NCBI RefSeq assembly: GCF_003258605.2
Contig: NZ_CP031264.1
Location: 2,108,001 to 2,172,000, forward strand
Source: Peterkaempfera bronchialis
GTDB lineage: Bacteria > Actinomycetota > Actinomycetes > Streptomycetales > Streptomycetaceae
DNA: 64,000 bases
Direction: 5' to 3'
This document shows positions 61,951 through 64,000 of this stretch, piece after piece. How positions within the stretch are numbered: the first letter of the stretch is position 1; every line of letters starts with the position of its first letter. The notes beneath the pieces are model-generated. The model was not told the DNA's origin. It did not search any database and was given only the letters and a program-made list of their open reading frames with translations. The position numbers were made by a program, and so were the translations under genes.

Positions 61951-63270
61951 CTACTCCCGGCCCAGCTCCGCGTACCGCTGCTGAAGCTGCGGCCAGACCC
62001 GGCGCAGCTGGTCCGGGCTGACCGGGCGACCCGGGCGGCCGGACACACCGTGCTCATGGAAGAGGTGCTGGGAGAGGCGGAAGTGGTCGGGTTCCTTGCC
62101 GTAGGTGTCGATGTAGGAGCAGAGGCCCTTGAGGTAGACGTCGAGCTTCTGCTCGCCGCCGGACGGCCCCGCCTCGGCGGACACCGACTGCGGCACACCT
62201 TCGGGCTGCGGTTCGGGCTGCGGTTCGGGCCGACGCTCGGGCATCGGCTCCGGCTCCGGCATCGGCTCGTCGAGCGCGGGCTCCTGCTCCGCGACCCGGC
62301 GCCTCCGCTGCGGCTCGGGCACCAGCAGCGGGCGGCGGTGCCCGTTCACCGACGCCACCACGACCGGTTCGGGCTCCAGGTCCGGTTCCCGCTCGGGCGC
62401 AGGGTCAGGCGCGGATTGGGGTTCGGGTTCGGCTTCGGACTCCACCGCTGGGGCACTGCGCTGACCCGGAAGCCGCCGGGGCTGCCCCAGCGCCGACGGC
62501 GGGATCTCACGTGGCCGAGACGGACCATCCACCGTGCCCGCCGACTCCTGTGTCCGCTCCTGCACCCGCTCCTGACGCTGCTCCCACTCCTGGTCCTGCT
62601 GCCGCTCCTGCTCGACGGGGACATCCAGCGGCACCCCGTACCGGGCCAGCTTGAGCGGCAGCAGCGCCTCGATCGGCGCGGCGCGGCGCCAGTTGCGCCC
62701 GTACCGGGCACGCAGCCGGGCCCGGTACACCAGGCGGTTCTGCTCATGGCGCACCACCTCGTCGTAGGAGCGCAGCTCCCAGAGCTTCATACGGCGCCAC
62801 AGCCGGAAGGTCGGGACCGGGGCCAGCAGCCAGCGGACCAGCCGGACCGACTCCATGTGCCGGTCGGCCGTGATGTCCGCGATCCGGCCGACGGCATGCC
62901 GGGCCGCCTCGACCACGACCACGAAGAGGACCGGGATCGCGGCGTGCATCCCCATCCCCAGCGGGTCGGGGTAGGACGCGGCGGCGTTGAAGACCACCGT
63001 GGCGGCGGTGAGCAGCCACGCGGTCTGCCGCAGCAGCGGGAAGGGGATGCGCAGCCAGGTGAGCACCAGGTCCAGGGCCAGCAGCACCACGATCCCGGCA
63101 TCGATGCCGAGCGGGAAGGCGTAGGAGAAGGTGCCGAAGCCTTTGCGTACGGCCAACTCGCGCACCGCGCTGTAGGAACCGGCGAAGCCGATACCGGCGA
63201 TCAGGCAGGCGCCGGCGGCGACCAGGCCGATCAGTGCACGGTGCGCGCGGGTTATCGAGGGGCGTGCCAC
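61951..63270 (-). CDS. DUF2637 membrane protein with Pro/Glu-rich tail
   Basis: A 439-residue protein. Four membrane helices (about 11-33, 44-66, 72-95 and 103-125) make up the DUF2637 domain common in actinobacterial chromosomes and conjugative elements. A basic segment follows, then a long Pro/Glu/Gln/Arg-rich disordered tract (about 210-370, many PEPQPEP-like units). A compact C-terminal domain (about 380-439) starts LDVYLKGLCSYIDTYGKEPD and resembles a small DNA-binding-like helical unit. GTG 63270 has GGAGGA upstream. Role unknown; SpdB-like proteins act in plasmid spread, which may not apply here. Confidence 0.85.
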   Translation of the reverse strand: MARPSITRAHRALIGLVAAGACLIAGIGFAGSYSAVRELAVRKGFGTFSYAFPLGIDAGIVVLLALDLVLTWLRIPFPLLRQTAWLLTAATVVFNAAASYPDPLGMGMHAAIPVLFVVVVEAARHAVGRIADITADRHMESVRLVRWLLAPVPTFRLWRRMKLWELRSYDEVVRHEQNRLVYRARLRARYGRNWRRAAPIEALLPLKLARYGVPLDVPVEQERQQDQEWEQRQERVQERTQESAGTVDGPSRPREIPPSALGQPRRLPGQRSAPAVESEAEPEPQSAPDPAPEREPDLEPEPVVVASVNGHRRPLLVPEPQRRRRVAEQEPALDEPMPEPEPMPERRPEPQPEPQPEGVPQSVSAEAGPSGGEQKLDVYLKGLCSYIDTYGKEPDHFRLSQHLFHEHGVSGRPGRPVSPDQLRRVWPQLQQRYAELGRE

Positions 63271-63430
63271 GGCGCTCTCATCCTCCGGGTCTCGGCGGCA
63301 CCGGACGGCACAGCTTGCCACACCCCGGTTTCCGGCCGATGGCCCGGCAGCCCCTTGCCAGGAGTCGGCGAGACGGGCCCCGGGCGGGCTTCCCGGTCGG
63401 CACACTTCCCGGTCGGCACAATCGACGTCC

Positions 63431-64000
63431 ATGACCTCGCATGCGCGACTGCGCACGATCACCGACGACCTGCACATCTGGTCGCCGCAGCCCTCCACGG
63501 GCTGGGGCATGGCCAACTGCGGGCTGCTGAGCCCCCGCAGGGGTCGCACCGCAGCCTGGATCGACAGCCCCTACGACCGCGCCCGGGCCCTGGAGTTCCT
63601 GGAGCTGGGCCGACCGCTGCTCGCCGAGGGTGCCCGCATCGACCGGGTCATCGTGACCCATGGGAACGGCGATCACCTGTGGGGCGCGGAGGTGGTCCCG
63701 GAGGCGGAGGTCATCGCCACCCGGGAGACCCTGGGCCACATCGACCACGAGCCCGACCCGGAGCAGCTCCACGCCCTGGTGCACGGCATCGACCCCGACA
63801 CGGTGCTGGGCTGGTACCTCAGGCGCAGCTTCGGCCGCTTCGACTGGTCGGGCACCGAGGTCCGCCGACCCGGCACGGTCTTCACCGGCGAGTTGGAGCT
63901 GCAGGTGGGGGACATCCCGGTGCACCTCATCGCCCTGCCCCCGGCCCACACGGCGGGCGACCTGCTGGTCCATCTCCCGCAGCAGGGCACGGTCTTCACC
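63431..64000 (+). CDS. MBL-fold metallo-hydrolase, N-terminal part
   Basis: The frame is open from ATG 63431 to the window end (190 codons) and continues beyond. The metal motif is VTHGNGDHLWG (HxGxDH-type with Asn in place of the usual first-loop His-Ser), and PPAHTAGDLLVHLP supplies the third-site His. It belongs to the metallo-beta-lactamase superfamily; lactonase, thiolesterase or cyclase-like roles are all possible. GTCGGCACAA precedes it; no clear ribosome site. Confidence 0.85.
   Translation, partial: MTSHARLRTITDDLHIWSPQPSTGWGMANCGLLSPRRGRTAAWIDSPYDRARALEFLELGRPLLAEGARIDRVIVTHGNGDHLWGAEVVPEAEVIATRETLGHIDHEPDPEQLHALVHGIDPDTVLGWYLRRSFGRFDWSGTEVRRPGTVFTGELELQVGDIPVHLIALPPAHTAGDLLVHLPQQGTVFT

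Overview
This is a very GC-rich stretch of actinobacterial chromosome. It has strong G/C third-codon bias, frequent GTG starts, 4-bp ATGA/GTGA overlaps, lipobox and LAxTG surface proteins, and GDSL, GH10 and GH84 enzymes with appended binding domains. Gene content and order (an amino-sugar csn-type operon, a small SSB, copZ-copA, citrate synthase, a RecD2 helicase) resemble, from memory, the core region around SCO2657-SCO2737 of Streptomyces coelicolor. The source is therefore most likely Streptomyces or a close relative (Kitasatospora, Streptacidiphilus). There is no phage, insertion sequence, CRISPR array or secondary-metabolite cluster.

Left part (1-12.6 kb): the 3' end of a GH84 beta-N-acetylglucosaminidase with binding domains, an HNH nuclease, an MscS-type channel, and a six-gene operon for uptake and intracellular processing of glucosamine/chitosan oligosaccharides (csnR-E-F-G-H-K). 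A textbook promoter (TTGACA-17-TAGGTT) and a perfect 15-bp palindrome precede csnR. The ATPase of the importer is not encoded here.

Signalling block (12.8-22.2 kb): seven same-strand genes that I read as one system. They are a four-helix membrane sensor (GlnX-like), a periplasmic amino-acid-binding protein (GlnH), a coiled-coil protein, an end-to-end PknG orthologue, a PP2C phosphatase, a VWA protein and an FHA protein. The kinase, phosphatase and FHA protein share a short CxxC...DGYCxxCG-type zinc-ribbon. In Mycobacterium tuberculosis GlnH-GlnX-PknG senses amino-acid availability. Here the sensor, kinase, eraser (phosphatase) and reader (FHA) are genetically linked, with two extra components of unknown role. 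This is the most interesting feature of the window.

Middle (22.5-38.2 kb): a methyltransferase that needs a frameshift to be read, an ABC-2 exporter pair, a truncated haemoglobin, a thioesterase preceded by four 16-bp repeats, the ribosome-associated ABC-F protein EttA, a sortase-anchored thioester-domain surface protein, an SsbB-like protein, a tRNA-Arg(TCT), a secreted DUF1906 protein, a modular GH10 xylanase and an M3 oligopeptidase.

Right part (38.3-64 kb): a DUF309 protein next to a long G-rich minisatellite, a compact family-A DNA polymerase, small enzymes, a CsoR-box-controlled copZ-copA pair, an SDR, citrate synthase, RecD2, glutathione peroxidase, a MarR regulator with a start-site conflict beside the remnant of an EamA transporter, a ZIP transporter, a lipoprotein, a degenerate Mrr-fold protein with uncharacterised neighbours, YigZ, a transmembrane Ser/Thr kinase carrying an extracellular FKBP-like domain, a DUF2637 membrane protein and the start of an MBL-fold hydrolase cut by the window edge.
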